Shown: positions 14,552-24,098, counted from the stretch's first letter. The stretch is DNA of 34,944 nucleotides from an uncultured Pseudomonadota bacterium (GCA_903920205.1 CAIXLI010000174.1:1-34944), one strand, 5' to 3'. Numbers and translations: made by a program. Notes: generated by a model not told the origin, from the letters alone.

Positions 14552-15484
14552 ATGCCCTTCGATCTTCTGCCCCATTTCTTCTTTGCGCTGAACGACGGCG
14601 GACGCCTGCGTTATGCGCAGTTTGCCCCTTCTTCGAACCCCTGCGGCACTGTTCTTATCGTTCCCGGACGGCGTGAATTTATCGAAAAGAAATACGCGGA
14701 ATGCGTTCCGCCCTTGCTGGACAGGGGCTTTCGCGTTGTCGTCGTCGAGATGAGGGGGCAAGGGCTTTCTTCGCGTTTTTTGAAGGACGACGAGCGCCAG
14801 CGCGATCATAGCGACGATTTTGCGGTTTTTCTGGACGATCTGCGCGCTTTCTATGCTGGCGTCGTGCTGCCCGGATTAACGGAGCCTTTGATTGTCCACG
14901 GGCATTCGCTGGGCGGGCATCTTGTTTTGCGCTGGATTGCTGAAGATCACCCCAAGGTTGCGGGGGTCTTCTTGACCGCACCGATGGTCGCTTTGTCGGG
15001 CATGGCGGCGCAGACGGCGGCCTATGGCATCAGTTGGGCCAGCGCGCGCCTGTTCAACCACGAAACCCATTACGCCCCTACCCAGCATGATTTCGGGGAC
15101 GACGATCTGGTGTTTGCCAATAACCCTCTGACGCATGACGAAGAGCGGTTCAAGATCATCGAAAACTATTTTACGGCGCAGCCCGAACTGACTATGGGCG
15201 GCGTAACTTGGGGATGGATGCTGGCGGCCTTGCGTTCGATGAACGAGGCCAATACATGGCCTTATTTGGCGCGTATTGATATTCCGGTTCTGGCCTTGGT
15301 CGGCAACCACGATCCCGTGACTCCGCCATCCGAAATCTCGCCTTATCTGAACCATATCCCCCGCGTACGCACGCATGTCATTGAAGACGCGCGCCACGAT
15401 TTAATGAACGAGACAGAGGCCGTGCGCACAGAGGCATGGGGGCATATCGACGAGTTTTTGAGGTTGGTCATGGCGGGTGGGTAA
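14552..15484 (+). CDS. Alpha/beta hydrolase, PldB-type lysophospholipase-like
   Basis: This 310-residue serine hydrolase has the nucleophile elbow GHSLGG (Ser119). The Asp sits in VGNHDPVTPP and the His in DARHDLMNE, completing the triad. An oxyanion segment is seen in IVPGRREFIEKY-like sequence, and MRGQGLS follows. These features match the hydrolase-4/PldB group (lysophospholipase or monoacylglycerol lipase). There is no signal peptide, so it is cytoplasmic or peripheral. It is divergent from ribF. The start ATG lacks a strong ribosome site. The exact substrate cannot be read from the sequence. Confidence 0.85.
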   Translation: MPFDLLPHFFFALNDGGRLRYAQFAPSSNPCGTVLIVPGRREFIEKKYAECVPPLLDRGFRVVVVEMRGQGLSSRFLKDDERQRDHSDDFAVFLDDLRAFYAGVVLPGLTEPLIVHGHSLGGHLVLRWIAEDHPKVAGVFLTAPMVALSGMAAQTAAYGISWASARLFNHETHYAPTQHDFGDDDLVFANNPLTHDEERFKIIENYFTAQPELTMGGVTWGWMLAALRSMNEANTWPYLARIDIPVLALVGNHDPVTPPSEISPYLNHIPRVRTHVIEDARHDLMNETEAVRTEAWGHIDEFLRLVMAGG

Positions 15485-15510
15485 TCACGCCCTGCCTTTC
15501 TTTATAGATT

Positions 15511-15705
15511 GTCATTCCGTGGCGCGGCAACGCGAAGCGTTGGTGCGAACACGGAACCCAGAGGGCTTTTCAGCAAACAGGGTGTTGCGTTTTTGAACGC
15601 AAAGGTTTCGTTTATCTGTCTTTTACAACACATTTCAGGCACTGACATAGCTTGAGGGTAAGCACGCTGGGTTCCGTGTTCGTGCTTCGCACGCCACGGA
15701 ATGAC
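15511..15705. repeat. 195-bp element with inverted GTCATTCCGTGGCG ends (MITE-like)
   Basis: The left end (15511-15561) reads GTCATTCCGTGGCG, then GCGAACACGGAACCCAG. The right end (15667-15705) is its inverted copy, CTGGGTTCCGTGTTCG to CACGGAATGAC. They enclose about 105 nt without an open frame. Terminal inverted repeats around a short non-coding core suggest a non-autonomous mobile element or a paired palindromic repeat. It lies in the 327-nt spacer between the hydrolase and Nudix genes, which holds nothing else I can recognise. Confidence 0.6.
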
Positions 15706-15811
15706 AGGAGTGAGAAATTAACGGTGGGCAAGCTCTCTGCGTCCGCCCCTTGCGGAAGGGGGCTTTTGCGGGGTAAGTTGCGGCGTCTTTGAACTTTACC
15801 CCAGCTTTATC

Positions 15812-16672
15812 ATGCCCTCGTCTTCCGGTTATGTTCGTCATTTTGTCGCTTGCAACCAGCATGATTTGAGCGGTTATGTCCCGTTTTTGATCGGCGGTAA
15901 ACGCTATGGGCGGATGAAAAAGGATAATGCAGCGTTCTTGCTTGAAGAAACCGACTTGTTCGCGGCGCTGGGCGACGGCCTTGCGCTTGCGGATCGTTTT
16001 GCCGATTTTTCTACACGCAGCGAGGCTTTGAAGCAGGCAACGCTTGCTTTGTCCGCGCGGCAGAAGAGATCGGCTTTGCGGCGGGAAATGTATGCCATCG
16101 TCGAAAAGTGGGGGGACGAGCCTCTTGCGCAGATTGATCGTGCCGCTGTGCCGTGGTTCGGCGTGAGGGCTTGGGGCGTGCATGTAAACGGCTTTGTCCG
16201 CAAGGAAGACGGGATTCATTTATGGATAGGCGAACGCGCCGCAAACCTTGTGGCCTATCCGGGCAAGCTTGATAACATGATCGGCGGCGGGCAGCCCATC
16301 GGCCTGACCCCCGAAGAAAATCTATGCAAAGAGGCCAAGGAAGAAGCCGGCATCGACGCGGCTTTGGCGCTGACCGCCCGAAAAGTTCGCACGATGAACT
16401 ATTTGTTCGAACGCCCCGACGGGTTGCGCACCGATACGTTGTTCCTCTATGACCTTGAACTGCCGGAAAGCGTCACGCCCCGCAACACCGACGGCGAAGT
16501 CGCCGCCTTTACTCTTATGCCCCTCCCTCAAGTCGCCGATCTCATCCGCAATACCGACAAATTCAAGTTTAACTGCCCTATGGTGATCGTCGATTTTATG
16601 ATGCGCCATGGCGCTATCACACAGCAGGACGCGGAGCATGAGGAATTAAGGAAGTGGCTGCCTCAAGCATAG
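15812..16672 (+). CDS. DUF4743/Nudix hydrolase family protein
   Basis: This is a 286-residue protein with an N-terminal DUF4743-like region (residues 1-110, including RYGRMKK and the ALRREMYAIVEKWGDE helix). A Nudix domain follows. The Nudix box is GGGQPIGLTPEEN followed by KEAKEEAGI; the catalytic EExxEE-type acidic helix is intact. The conserved Glu seven residues before it is Leu, as in other members of this subgroup. Eukaryotic and bacterial relatives are linked to thiamine pyrophosphokinase fusions or hydrolyse damaged thiamine diphosphate, so a nucleotide or thiamine-diphosphate clean-up role is likely. The start ATG has no clear ribosome site. Confidence 0.85.
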   Translation: MPSSSGYVRHFVACNQHDLSGYVPFLIGGKRYGRMKKDNAAFLLEETDLFAALGDGLALADRFADFSTRSEALKQATLALSARQKRSALRREMYAIVEKWGDEPLAQIDRAAVPWFGVRAWGVHVNGFVRKEDGIHLWIGERAANLVAYPGKLDNMIGGGQPIGLTPEENLCKEAKEEAGIDAALALTARKVRTMNYLFERPDGLRTDTLFLYDLELPESVTPRNTDGEVAAFTLMPLPQVADLIRNTDKFKFNCPMVIVDFMMRHGAITQQDAEHEELRKWLPQA

Positions 16673-16686
16673 CCCGCTGTTAGGAT

Positions 16687-17421
16687 TTAACCTGCAAAAG
16701 CGGGCGTTTCCAAGAGATTGCCTCGTTGCGTCTTCTTCGTGGAGGGGCGTTTTAATTCATACAAAATAAACTTGGAGACATTGCCTTTTGTCTCGTCTTG
16801 TTTTTTTCTGATCACGCAGGGTTCGTATCCGTGTTCTCTTGCAATATGAAACATGCCGTCCGTATTGGCGCCTTTTCCAAAACCAAGGAAAAGTCTTCCG
16901 TCAGGAACCAAATAATCGCGCGCCAAACTAATGTATTTTTTTAGACCTTGATAGCCAGGATCAAAGAAACTGCGCTGAACCCTTGTTAACTCGACGTGCC
17001 CCTGCTTCAGCCGACCCCGGCTGACCCACGGGGCATTCCAGAAAATCGCATGGGCTTTTTGCGCAGGAATTGGGTCGTAAACATCCCCTTCGTAAACAGA
17101 GACGCGATCTCCTAAGCCCAGTCTTTCGCTATTTTCTCGTGTACAGAGAACGGCAAAGGGATTGATATCGGTAGCCGTCAAGGAAGTAAGCCTGCATTTT
17201 TCTGTCACAGTTAAGCCAACGAGTCCGCAGCCGGACCCTATCTCGATCAGGCTTCCCGTAAGGTTTTGGCTTATCAAGCCTTGAGCAAAAAACGCTGAAC
17301 TGTCGTTTTTCTTGGGAGAAAACACATAAGGATGCAGGGCAAAATTGAGGCCATCATGCGTAAAAATGTCTGAATCTTGGGCTGTATTGACCTGACAATT
17401 GGGCAACTGAATATCTAACAT
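16687..17421 (-). CDS. SAM-dependent methyltransferase, PrmC/HemK-like
   Basis: This is a 244-residue class I methyltransferase. Motif I is EIGSGCGLVGL (Gly62-Gly66), the motif II acidic residue is in ATDINPFA (Asp85), motif III is EGDVYDP, and NAPW at 129-132 takes the place of the NPPY of N-methyltransferases acting on amide or amine nitrogens. The replacement of the second Pro-Tyr by Pro-Trp leaves the substrate open. AGGAAAAG lies about 9 nt before the ATG. It is convergent with the Nudix gene (14 nt apart) and divergent from the gene at 17621. The C-terminal tail after about residue 230 is basic and variable. Confidence 0.8.
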   Translation of the reverse strand: MLDIQLPNCQVNTAQDSDIFTHDGLNFALHPYVFSPKKNDSSAFFAQGLISQNLTGSLIEIGSGCGLVGLTVTEKCRLTSLTATDINPFAVLCTRENSERLGLGDRVSVYEGDVYDPIPAQKAHAIFWNAPWVSRGRLKQGHVELTRVQRSFFDPGYQGLKKYISLARDYLVPDGRLFLGFGKGANTDGMFHIAREHGYEPCVIRKKQDETKGNVSKFILYELKRPSTKKTQRGNLLETPAFAG

Positions 17422-17620
17422 TACAAAAACTTTTCCTAAACACGCGCCCTAAAAAAATGAAAGCGGAAATACACAGTAAAAACCGCGCCTTCTGGCTTCG
17501 CCTCTAACCTCTATACAAATTGGATCTCTTTCCCAAAAAAATCAACCGTCAAATTACTTTCATCCCCGATTGAATTTATCTAAGCAAAGCGCTAACATAG
17601 CGGAAACAAAGCAGGAAATC

Positions 17621-18538
17621 ATGATTTACACGCATAACGACCTTTTAAAGCTTATCCACGACACACGCGCGGTTTCGATATGGAACCATACGGAGGGGCC
17701 TGTTTTCTGGTACGCCGCCAATGTGCCTGGGCCTTTTTACGTCAACACAGAAATGGTGATCGGCTCGGCTTTGTCCGAGAAATTGCTGCGCGAGATTACG
17801 GCGATCATCGCCGGAACCGTGGATGTGCAAGCCCGCGCCGAACAATTGAACCATCTGATCCTGACAGCCTATAAGGCCAACCCCGCATGGAAACGATTGA
17901 TCGCCACGATGATCGACCGCGCCCGCACGGCGTTTCCCGCCAATGCCTTTACAGTCGTGTCGGGCGGCGAGCGGCGCGATTGGCTTTTCTCCATCCCCTT
18001 TGCCCATGACAGCGAATTGCCACACCTGTTCTTGTTCAAAAACAAAGGCTCGTTCTGCGAGCATCCGTTGAAGGCGGGGCAGAATGTTTTGCATGTTTCC
18101 GACCTGATCCATCATGCGACAAGCTTCTTCGATTCATGGCAACCTGCGATGAAGGATCTTCATTTGGGATGTTGTGGCAATTTGTGTGTCACTGTGCGCG
18201 GCGATAACGGTCTACGTCGCCTGAGCGAAGCGGGACAGAAAACCGTCGCTTTGGTCACGGTCGATGTCGATTTCTTCCGCCGCTTGCATGCCGCCGATTT
18301 GATCTCGCGCGAAGTGTTTGAGGAAATCGCGGTGTTCTTTGCCTCAGCGCAGGATTGGGCAGTAACCTATTTGATCGGCAAGCCGCATTTGTTTGACGCG
18401 CCGGGCTGCGACGCGAAATCGTTTGAACGTTTGCGCGTTTTCCTCTCCCGCGATCCGTGGAATTTGCGCCCGAAGCACGAGACGTTCTTTGCGACGATGC
18501 AAAAGGCGGTCGATTTGCGGTTAGCCGAAGCGGCTTAA
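17621..18538 (+). CDS. Phosphoribosyltransferase-like protein, degenerate PRPP loop
   Basis: This 305-residue cytoplasmic protein resembles orotate-phosphoribosyltransferase-related proteins: VVSGGERRDWLFSIPFA and LPHLFLFKNKG match the core strands of that fold. At the place of the PRPP signature (normally DDxxTTG-like), it reads LHVSDLIHHATSF. The acidic pair and Gly are therefore missing and catalysis is doubtful. A start at the ATG after GCAGGAA is preferred over an upstream in-frame TTG. The 3' end overlaps murB tail-to-tail; both stop codons lie in the same TTAA (18535-18538). A regulatory or binding role is possible; the family assignment is moderate. Confidence 0.6.
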   Translation: MIYTHNDLLKLIHDTRAVSIWNHTEGPVFWYAANVPGPFYVNTEMVIGSALSEKLLREITAIIAGTVDVQARAEQLNHLILTAYKANPAWKRLIATMIDRARTAFPANAFTVVSGGERRDWLFSIPFAHDSELPHLFLFKNKGSFCEHPLKAGQNVLHVSDLIHHATSFFDSWQPAMKDLHLGCCGNLCVTVRGDNGLRRLSEAGQKTVALVTVDVDFFRRLHAADLISREVFEEIAVFFASAQDWAVTYLIGKPHLFDAPGCDAKSFERLRVFLSRDPWNLRPKHETFFATMQKAVDLRLAEAA

Positions 18539-19464
18539 GCGGGCACGCCGATCCTTTTGATCTCCCAACGCAAATCGACGCCGGAATTTTCCAGCACGCG
18601 GCGACGGACTTCTTCGCCCAGGTGTTCGATCTCGGCTGCGGTCGCGTGGCCTGTATTGATAACGAAGTTGCAGTGCCTTTCGGACACTTTCGCCTGCCCG
18701 ATTTTAAGGCCCCGGCAACCAGCTGCTTCGATCAATTGCCAACTTTTGCGGCCTTGCGGATCGTTTTCGGGATTGGCAAAGGTCGAGCCGCCCGTTCTTT
18801 CGCCGATGGGTTGAGATTCGGTACGGGCTTTTTGAATTTCCTGTATGCGGTGGGCGATGGCTTCGGGGTCGCCTTCGTCGCCTTGTAAAAGCGCGGAGAC
18901 AAAAATCGTATCTGCGCCGACTTGCGTATGGCGATAGGAAAAACCGATTTGCGCGGGAGTAAGCGTATGGCGCGTGCCGTCGCGCTCGACAACATCCGCC
19001 GCGACGACGATGTCCTTGAATTCGCGCCCATAGGAACCGGCATTCATGCGCAAACCTCCGCCTATTGTCCCCGGAATGCCGCACAAAAATTCGAGCCCCT
19101 TGATCCCTGCGTTTTGCGCGGCGCGCGCGACGTTCAGGTCGATGGACGCTGCCCCTGCGTTAATTTCTTCTCCCTGAACCTTAACCGTCGAAAAACTGGG
19201 GCCGAGGCGAATGACGACGCCCGGGATACCGCCATCGCGGATCAAAGTATTCGACGCTGCGCCGAGTGTAATCACCGGAATATCGGACGGACACCGTTCG
19301 AGAAAGTAAGCCAAATCTTCGACATCGGCGGGGCGGAACAGAACCTCTGCAGGGCCGCCGACGCGAAACCATGTTTGCTCTGCCAACGGCGCGTTGGGGA
19401 CAAGCTTGCCGCGCACTTCGGGCAGGCGGTCCATAAGGCCGTTATCGAAAGAAACGCCGGACAT
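18535..19464 (-). CDS. murB: UDP-N-acetylenolpyruvoylglucosamine reductase
   Basis: MurB reduces UDP-GlcNAc-enolpyruvate to UDP-MurNAc with NADPH and bound FAD, a committed step of peptidoglycan synthesis. The 309-residue product has the FAD-site sequences WFRVGGPAE, LGAASNTLIRDGG and CGIPGTIGGGLRMNAGSYG. The catalytic Ser is in GGSTFANP and the terminal catalytic Glu region is HLGEEVRRRV. It is the short type without the Tyr-loop extension. Its ATG shares one base with the murC stop (TAATG), indicating translational coupling. Confidence 0.96.
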   Translation of the reverse strand: MSGVSFDNGLMDRLPEVRGKLVPNAPLAEQTWFRVGGPAEVLFRPADVEDLAYFLERCPSDIPVITLGAASNTLIRDGGIPGVVIRLGPSFSTVKVQGEEINAGAASIDLNVARAAQNAGIKGLEFLCGIPGTIGGGLRMNAGSYGREFKDIVVAADVVERDGTRHTLTPAQIGFSYRHTQVGADTIFVSALLQGDEGDPEAIAHRIQEIQKARTESQPIGERTGGSTFANPENDPQGRKSWQLIEAAGCRGLKIGQAKVSERHCNFVINTGHATAAEIEHLGEEVRRRVLENSGVDLRWEIKRIGVPA

Positions 19465-20927
19465 TATCCCTTCGCCTTTTGTTCAAAAATCTTCTCTAAC
19501 TCAGCGGGCAACGCATAGGCCCAAGTGCTGATGGAACCCGCGCCGAGGCAGATGACGTAGTCGCCCGGGCGCGCCAATTCGGCGATCATCGGGGCGAGAT
19601 CTTGAGGAGCATTTAGGGCATGGACGTCGCGGTGACCGTGAGCGCGGAGGCCTTCGATCAAAGAGTCGCGGTTGATGCCTTCGATAGGTTGTTCGCCCGC
19701 CGCGTAGACATCCGCGACGATGACGCTGTCGGCGTCATTGAAGGTTCTGCAGAAATCGTTGAACAGGCTCGACAGGCGCGTATAGCGGTGCGGTTGGACC
19801 ACGGCGATAATCTTGCCCTGTTCGCCTTTGGCTTGCTGCGCGGCTTTCAACGTCGCCGCAATTTCGACGGGATGATGGCCGTAATCGTCGACAATCGTAA
19901 TGCCGCCCACGGTGCCGGTGCGGGTAAAGCGGCGCTTAACGCTTTCGAATTTATTAAAGGCTGAGCGCAAGATGGAGTCGGCAAAACCGAGTTTGATGCC
20001 GACGCTAAGCGCCGCAAGGCAGTTTTGCACGTTATGGCGTCCGATCACGGGCAGGAAGATTCCTTCGATGGTTCGGGTCGTGTCAGTTTTGCGGTCGGTG
20101 TACACGACATCGAAGCGCGAGCCGTCGGTCTTGGCTTCGATATTGACGGCGCGGACATCGGCTTGCGGCGAGAAGCCGTAGGTGACGATCTTGCGGTCTT
20201 GCACGCGGGCGATCAATTCCTGAACTTCGGGATGATCGACGCACAAAACGGCGAAGCCGTAGAACGGGATGTTCTGCACGAAAGTTTCGTAAGCGCGTCG
20301 CACCGCATCGAAATCGTGGTAATGATCCATATGTTCGGGGTCGATATTGGTAACAATCGCCACCGTCGCGGGAAGCTTGGTAAAGCTGCCGTCGGATTCG
20401 TCCGATTCAACGACCATCCATTCGCCGGAGCCAAGCCGCGCATTCGTGCCATAGGCGTTGATGATGCCGCCGTTGATGACCGTGGGGTCTTGTTCCGCCG
20501 CGTCGAATAGGCAAGCGATCATCGATGTCGTCGTCGTTTTGCCATGCGTGCCGCCTACCGCCACCGCCCATTTCAGGCGCATCAATTCGCCGAGCATTTC
20601 CGCGCGGCGTACGATGGGGAGGAAAGCTTCACGCGCCGCGACGACTTCGGGATTGTCTTTCTTCACGGCGGAGGAAATAACCACGACATTCGCCGCGCCA
20701 AGATTTTCGGCTTTGTGTCCGATAGAGATCAACATGCCCTTATCGCGTAGGCGTTTGACGTTGGCGTTGTCGTTTTGATCGCTGCCTTGGACTGTGTAGC
20801 CGAGGTTATGCAGGATTTCGGCGATGCCGCTCATGCCTATGCCGCCGATGCCGACGAAATGTATAGTGCCGACGGATTGTGGCGAGAAATGCGTGCGGGT
20901 GGTCGAGCGAGTCCAAATCATCTTCAT
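19464..20927 (-). CDS. murC: UDP-N-acetylmuramate-L-alanine ligase
   Basis: MurC adds L-alanine to UDP-MurNAc using ATP. The 487-residue ligase shows the N-terminal [14 protein letters not shown] Rossmann motif and the ATP loop [12 protein letters not shown] near residue 115. [11 protein letters not shown] follows, then [10 protein letters not shown], the [11 protein letters not shown] linker and [10 protein letters not shown] in the C-terminal domain. AGGA lies 4 nt before the ATG. It follows murG after 51 nt and is coupled to murB. The murG-murC gap contains a run of ten C on the plus strand (20954-20963), discussed among the findings. Confidence 0.97.
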   Translation of the reverse strand: MKMIWTRSTTRTHFSPQSVGTIHFVGIGGIGMSGIAEILHNLGYTVQGSDQNDNANVKRLRDKGMLISIGHKAENLGAANVVVISSAVKKDNPEVVAAREAFLPIVRRAEMLGELMRLKWAVAVGGTHGKTTTTSMIACLFDAAEQDPTVINGGIINAYGTNARLGSGEWMVVESDESDGSFTKLPATVAIVTNIDPEHMDHYHDFDAVRRAYETFVQNIPFYGFAVLCVDHPEVQELIARVQDRKIVTYGFSPQADVRAVNIEAKTDGSRFDVVYTDRKTDTTRTIEGIFLPVIGRHNVQNCLAALSVGIKLGFADSILRSAFNKFESVKRRFTRTGTVGGITIVDDYGHHPVEIAATLKAAQQAKGEQGKIIAVVQPHRYTRLSSLFNDFCRTFNDADSVIVADVYAAGEQPIEGINRDSLIEGLRAHGHRDVHALNAPQDLAPMIAELARPGDYVICLGAGSISTWAYALPAELEKIFEQKAKG

Positions 20928-20978
20928 TGATCCTATCAGAAAATAAATCCCCTCCCCCCCCCCAAGGAGGAAAAAACT

Positions 20979-22112
20979 TTAGCGAGTATGCCCTAAATTA
21001 ACGGAAAGCGCAGCGGGGATTTTGACGATGCTGTCGACGCAATCGGCGAGGCCGTCAGCCGCCGTCACTTTACCCCAAGCGCGGGCGGCAGCCGCTGTTT
21101 TGGTGAGGGTCGACGGTAGGGCCATCAGCGATTCCAGCCTTACGGCAAGTGATTCGGGGGTAAACGCCTGTTCAGGTATAATCCATGCACCCCCCGCTTC
21201 CGCGACGGCTTCGGCGTTGGCGGTTTGTTCGTCCGCGTGACCGTGGGGATAGGGAACCAGAATAGAGGGCCGCCCGACGACGGTCAGTTCGGCAACCGTC
21301 GAACCTCCGGCGCGACTAATAATCAGATGGGCTTCGGACATGCGTTCGGGCACGTCCTGGAAAAAGGGCGAAAGTTCGACATCGACTCCGGCGGCGGCAA
21401 AAGAGGACCGCGCCGTTTCGACATCTTCTTTGCGGCATTGCTGGGCGATCACGATGCGGCGGCGCAGATGTTCGGGCATCAAGGCCAGAGCCTGCGGCAC
21501 GACATGGCTGAACACACGCGCTCCGAGACTGCCGCCCATAACGAGAAGCTTCATAACACCGTTTTCAGACAGCCCTGCATAGGGCGTCGCACGGAGAGCC
21601 ATGAAGGAAGGCCGCACGGGATTGCCGGTATAGACGATGCGCGTTTCGGCGGGAGGTTTCAGCCCGAGGACATGAGGGAACGACGTCGCTACGATCCGCG
21701 CCTTGCCCATCAGGGCGCGATTGGCGCGGCCCAATACGGCGTTTTGTTCGTGAAGGATAATGGGGATATTCAACTGCGCCGCCGCGTAGAGGGTCGGAAC
21801 GGAAGGATAGCCGCCGAAGCCGACGACGACCGCAGGGCGCAATTTGCTTAGACGCAGACGCGCTTGCACAACGCCGATGCCCATTTCCAGAATACTGCGT
21901 AGCTTGCCGAACATCCCCTGCCCCATAGAGCTGGCGCGGGCGCAATAGACGGGGACGGGCAGATCGCCGCCGAATTTCGAGCCGCGCTGGTCGGTCATCA
22001 GGGCAACGCGATAGCCACGCCCCAACAATTCACGAGCCAAAGCTTCGGCGGGAAAAATATGGCCTCCGGTGCCTCCGGCAGCGAGGACGACGAAAGGAAC
22101 GGAATCAGTCAT
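20979..22112 (-). CDS. murG: Lipid II synthase MurG (UDP-GlcNAc transferase)
   Basis: MurG transfers GlcNAc to lipid I at the inner face of the membrane, making lipid II. The 377-residue GT-B enzyme has GGTGGHIFPAEALA at the N-terminus, VVGFGGYPS, EQNAVLGRANR, GGSLGARVFS, SRAGGSTVAEL and the sugar-binding HADEQTANA. A start at 22112 is preferred over the ATG two codons earlier, because GGAGG then lies 6 nt upstream instead of touching the start. The first 8 nt overlap the end of sppA, so the two are coupled. Confidence 0.96.
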   Translation of the reverse strand: MTDSVPFVVLAAGGTGGHIFPAEALARELLGRGYRVALMTDQRGSKFGGDLPVPVYCARASSMGQGMFGKLRSILEMGIGVVQARLRLSKLRPAVVVGFGGYPSVPTLYAAAQLNIPIILHEQNAVLGRANRALMGKARIVATSFPHVLGLKPPAETRIVYTGNPVRPSFMALRATPYAGLSENGVMKLLVMGGSLGARVFSHVVPQALALMPEHLRRRIVIAQQCRKEDVETARSSFAAAGVDVELSPFFQDVPERMSEAHLIISRAGGSTVAELTVVGRPSILVPYPHGHADEQTANAEAVAEAGGAWIIPEQAFTPESLAVRLESLMALPSTLTKTAAAARAWGKVTAADGLADCVDSIVKIPAALSVNLGHTR

Positions 22113-23886
22113 GGACATCCTCCAGTGGATACATGCGTGCCGCGACGGGGTGATTGGCGAAGCTTGCCAATTTCAGCCACGGGCCCAGAACAACCCGCGC
22201 TTTTTCGAGCGTCGCGGAAGGCGAGAACAGCATAGCGCTTTCCGCGCCCATCCTACGCATCAATTTAAGCAGGCGTTCCGCAGGCGTCGGCGGCGAGGGG
22301 AAGTTTTCCAGCGAAAGCCTGTCTTTATCTTCAAGCTTCAAGGCCTTGCGCACGGCAGACAGCGCGACGTCATAGCCGCCAAGCTCGTCAACCAGACCTA
22401 TTTTGACCGCTTGCTCGCCCGTCCAGACGCGACCTTTGGCGATGTCGGGCATTTTTTCCAACGGGATTTTACGCGCCGCCGCTACATTGCCGACAAAGGC
22501 ATGATAGGTATTATCCAAAAGCGCGTTCACCCGCGCACGCTGGGCGGGGGTGAAGGGCGCGGTCATATTCCACATACCGGCATTCGGCGTCGTGGCTACA
22601 CCGTCCACGGACAGACCGACTTTTTGCAGCAATCCGTCGGCGGCGAATTTACCCGCGACGACGCCGATAGAGCCGGTCAGCGTGGCGGGATCGGCGATGA
22701 TCTTGTCGCCGTTCATCGCTATCCAATAACCGCCCGATGCCGCTGTTTCCCCCATCGACACGATGACGGGTTTGCCTTTCTTTTGCGCATGAATCATCGC
22801 GCGGCGGATGGTTTCCGACGCGGCGGGAGATCCCCCAGGGCTGTCGATGCGGAACAAGATGGCTTTGACATCCTCGTCTTCCGCAGCGTCGTTGAACGCG
22901 CCTGCGATGTCGTTTGCGCCCATAACATGTTCGCCAGCCAAGCCGCCGCCATCGACATTCTTATCCATAATGAGGCCTGTGCCGTATATCAGAGCGATGG
23001 TGGTCGGCTCTTTGGGGGCATCCTTGCCGTCGGCGTAGCCGAGATAGGTTCCGACATCAACTTGCTTGGCGTCCTTGCCCGCCTTGCGTTCCAGCTCTTC
23101 GTCGAGTTCATCGACATAGGCCAGACGCGTAACCAGGCCTTCCTGCTTGGCTTCTTCGTCGGTGTAGGGGCCACGCGCCATCAGGTCTTTGACATGATCG
23201 ACATCCCATTTACGGCTGGCGGCGATGCCTTCGGCGATTTGGGCGGACAGGTTCTCGACCATCGCTTGCATTTCCGCTTTCACGGGCGGGGAGAAAGCGT
23301 CGCGCTGTCCGACTTCCATAAAGGATTTGTATTCTTCGCGCTGCATAAAGTCCGCCACGACGCCGATTTTGTCCAAGGCCGTTTTAGCGAAGGGCGATTG
23401 CAGGGCGACTCCGGTCAAGCTGACGGTGCCGACGGGTTGCAGCCAGATATTTTCAAACGCGCTGGCGAGAAAATAGGCGCGGTTGCCCATCCCGAATTCG
23501 CCGAAGTCTGAACCATAGGCGTAAGTGAATTTTCCGCTGGCGCGAAAGCGCGCCAGAGCGGCGCGGATTTCCTGAGTCTGCACCAAAGTCGGTTGTTCCG
23601 TACCGAAACGCGCCGCAAGGCCCTTGACATGGGGGTCGGCCGCCGCATGATCGATGGCGTGCAGGATGTCCAGCAAGGCCAAGGGTTCGTCGTCCAGCGC
23701 GATGTTGAGCGGCGAGGGTTCGTTTTGTTCGACGATAGAGCGCGTAAAATCAATCGTCAGCACGACGCTGGCGGGTTCGGGTTCGACGTGATTTTCGCCG
23801 TAATAGGCGAGCGCGACGACAGCCGCGATAAGTACAACGACCAGAACTCCGATCAACGTGAAAAGGCGTGTAATGAATTTCAGCAC
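22105..23886 (-). CDS. sppA: Signal peptide peptidase SppA, 67-kDa type
   Basis: SppA is an inner-membrane serine protease that digests cleaved signal peptides. The 593-residue protein has an N-terminal transmembrane helix (residues 9-28) and two ClpP-like halves, like E. coli SppA. The catalytic pair is Lys187 (EEYKSF) in the first half and Ser384 (ETAASGGYW) in the second, matching Lys209/Ser409 of the E. coli enzyme. FRIDSPGGSP and TGSIGVV are the usual substrate loops. It starts with GTG after AGG. Its 3' end overlaps murG; SppA ahead of murG is not the classical cell-wall cluster order. Confidence 0.95.
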   Translation of the reverse strand: MLKFITRLFTLIGVLVVVLIAAVVALAYYGENHVEPEPASVVLTIDFTRSIVEQNEPSPLNIALDDEPLALLDILHAIDHAAADPHVKGLAARFGTEQPTLVQTQEIRAALARFRASGKFTYAYGSDFGEFGMGNRAYFLASAFENIWLQPVGTVSLTGVALQSPFAKTALDKIGVVADFMQREEYKSFMEVGQRDAFSPPVKAEMQAMVENLSAQIAEGIAASRKWDVDHVKDLMARGPYTDEEAKQEGLVTRLAYVDELDEELERKAGKDAKQVDVGTYLGYADGKDAPKEPTTIALIYGTGLIMDKNVDGGGLAGEHVMGANDIAGAFNDAAEDEDVKAILFRIDSPGGSPAASETIRRAMIHAQKKGKPVIVSMGETAASGGYWIAMNGDKIIADPATLTGSIGVVAGKFAADGLLQKVGLSVDGVATTPNAGMWNMTAPFTPAQRARVNALLDNTYHAFVGNVAAARKIPLEKMPDIAKGRVWTGEQAVKIGLVDELGGYDVALSAVRKALKLEDKDRLSLENFPSPPTPAERLLKLMRRMGAESAMLFSPSATLEKARVVLGPWLKLASFANHPVAARMYPLEDVHD

Positions 23887-23990
23887 GGACGTACCTTGTG
23901 TGGGGAAAAAAGAGAGATAAAAGAGTTATCCCAATCCAACCGATATGTCACTGGCAAATGCGTTGAGCAAAGGCTCTCTTCCCCCTCCCT

Positions 23991-24098
23991 CGTCATTCCG
24001 GAAAATGCGCAGTTGGTTCTCTTGCGGCAAAAAACAAATGGGATTCCGGATAAAATTGCATTTTGTGAAGAACAAAAAGCAATTTTTCCGGAATGACG
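23991..24098. repeat. GTCATTCCGGA palindromic element
   Basis: The element starts CGTCATTCCGGAAAATGCG and ends GCAATTTTTCCGGAATGACG. Inside, GGGATTCCGGATAAAATTGC pairs with the right end to form a strong hairpin. AAACAAATGGGATTCCGGATAAA is shared almost exactly with the element at 29039-29192, so this is a second family member with a shortened left arm. It fills most of the spacer between sppA and the rplA terminator. Confidence 0.65.

Noticed and set aside
15562-15666. Hidden gene or transposase in the core of the 195-bp element
   Set aside because: No open frame of useful length in any of the six frames.
22069-23511. 480-codon frame antisense to sppA
   Set aside because: Composition typical of the complement of a GC-biased gene; sppA has intact catalytic residues.
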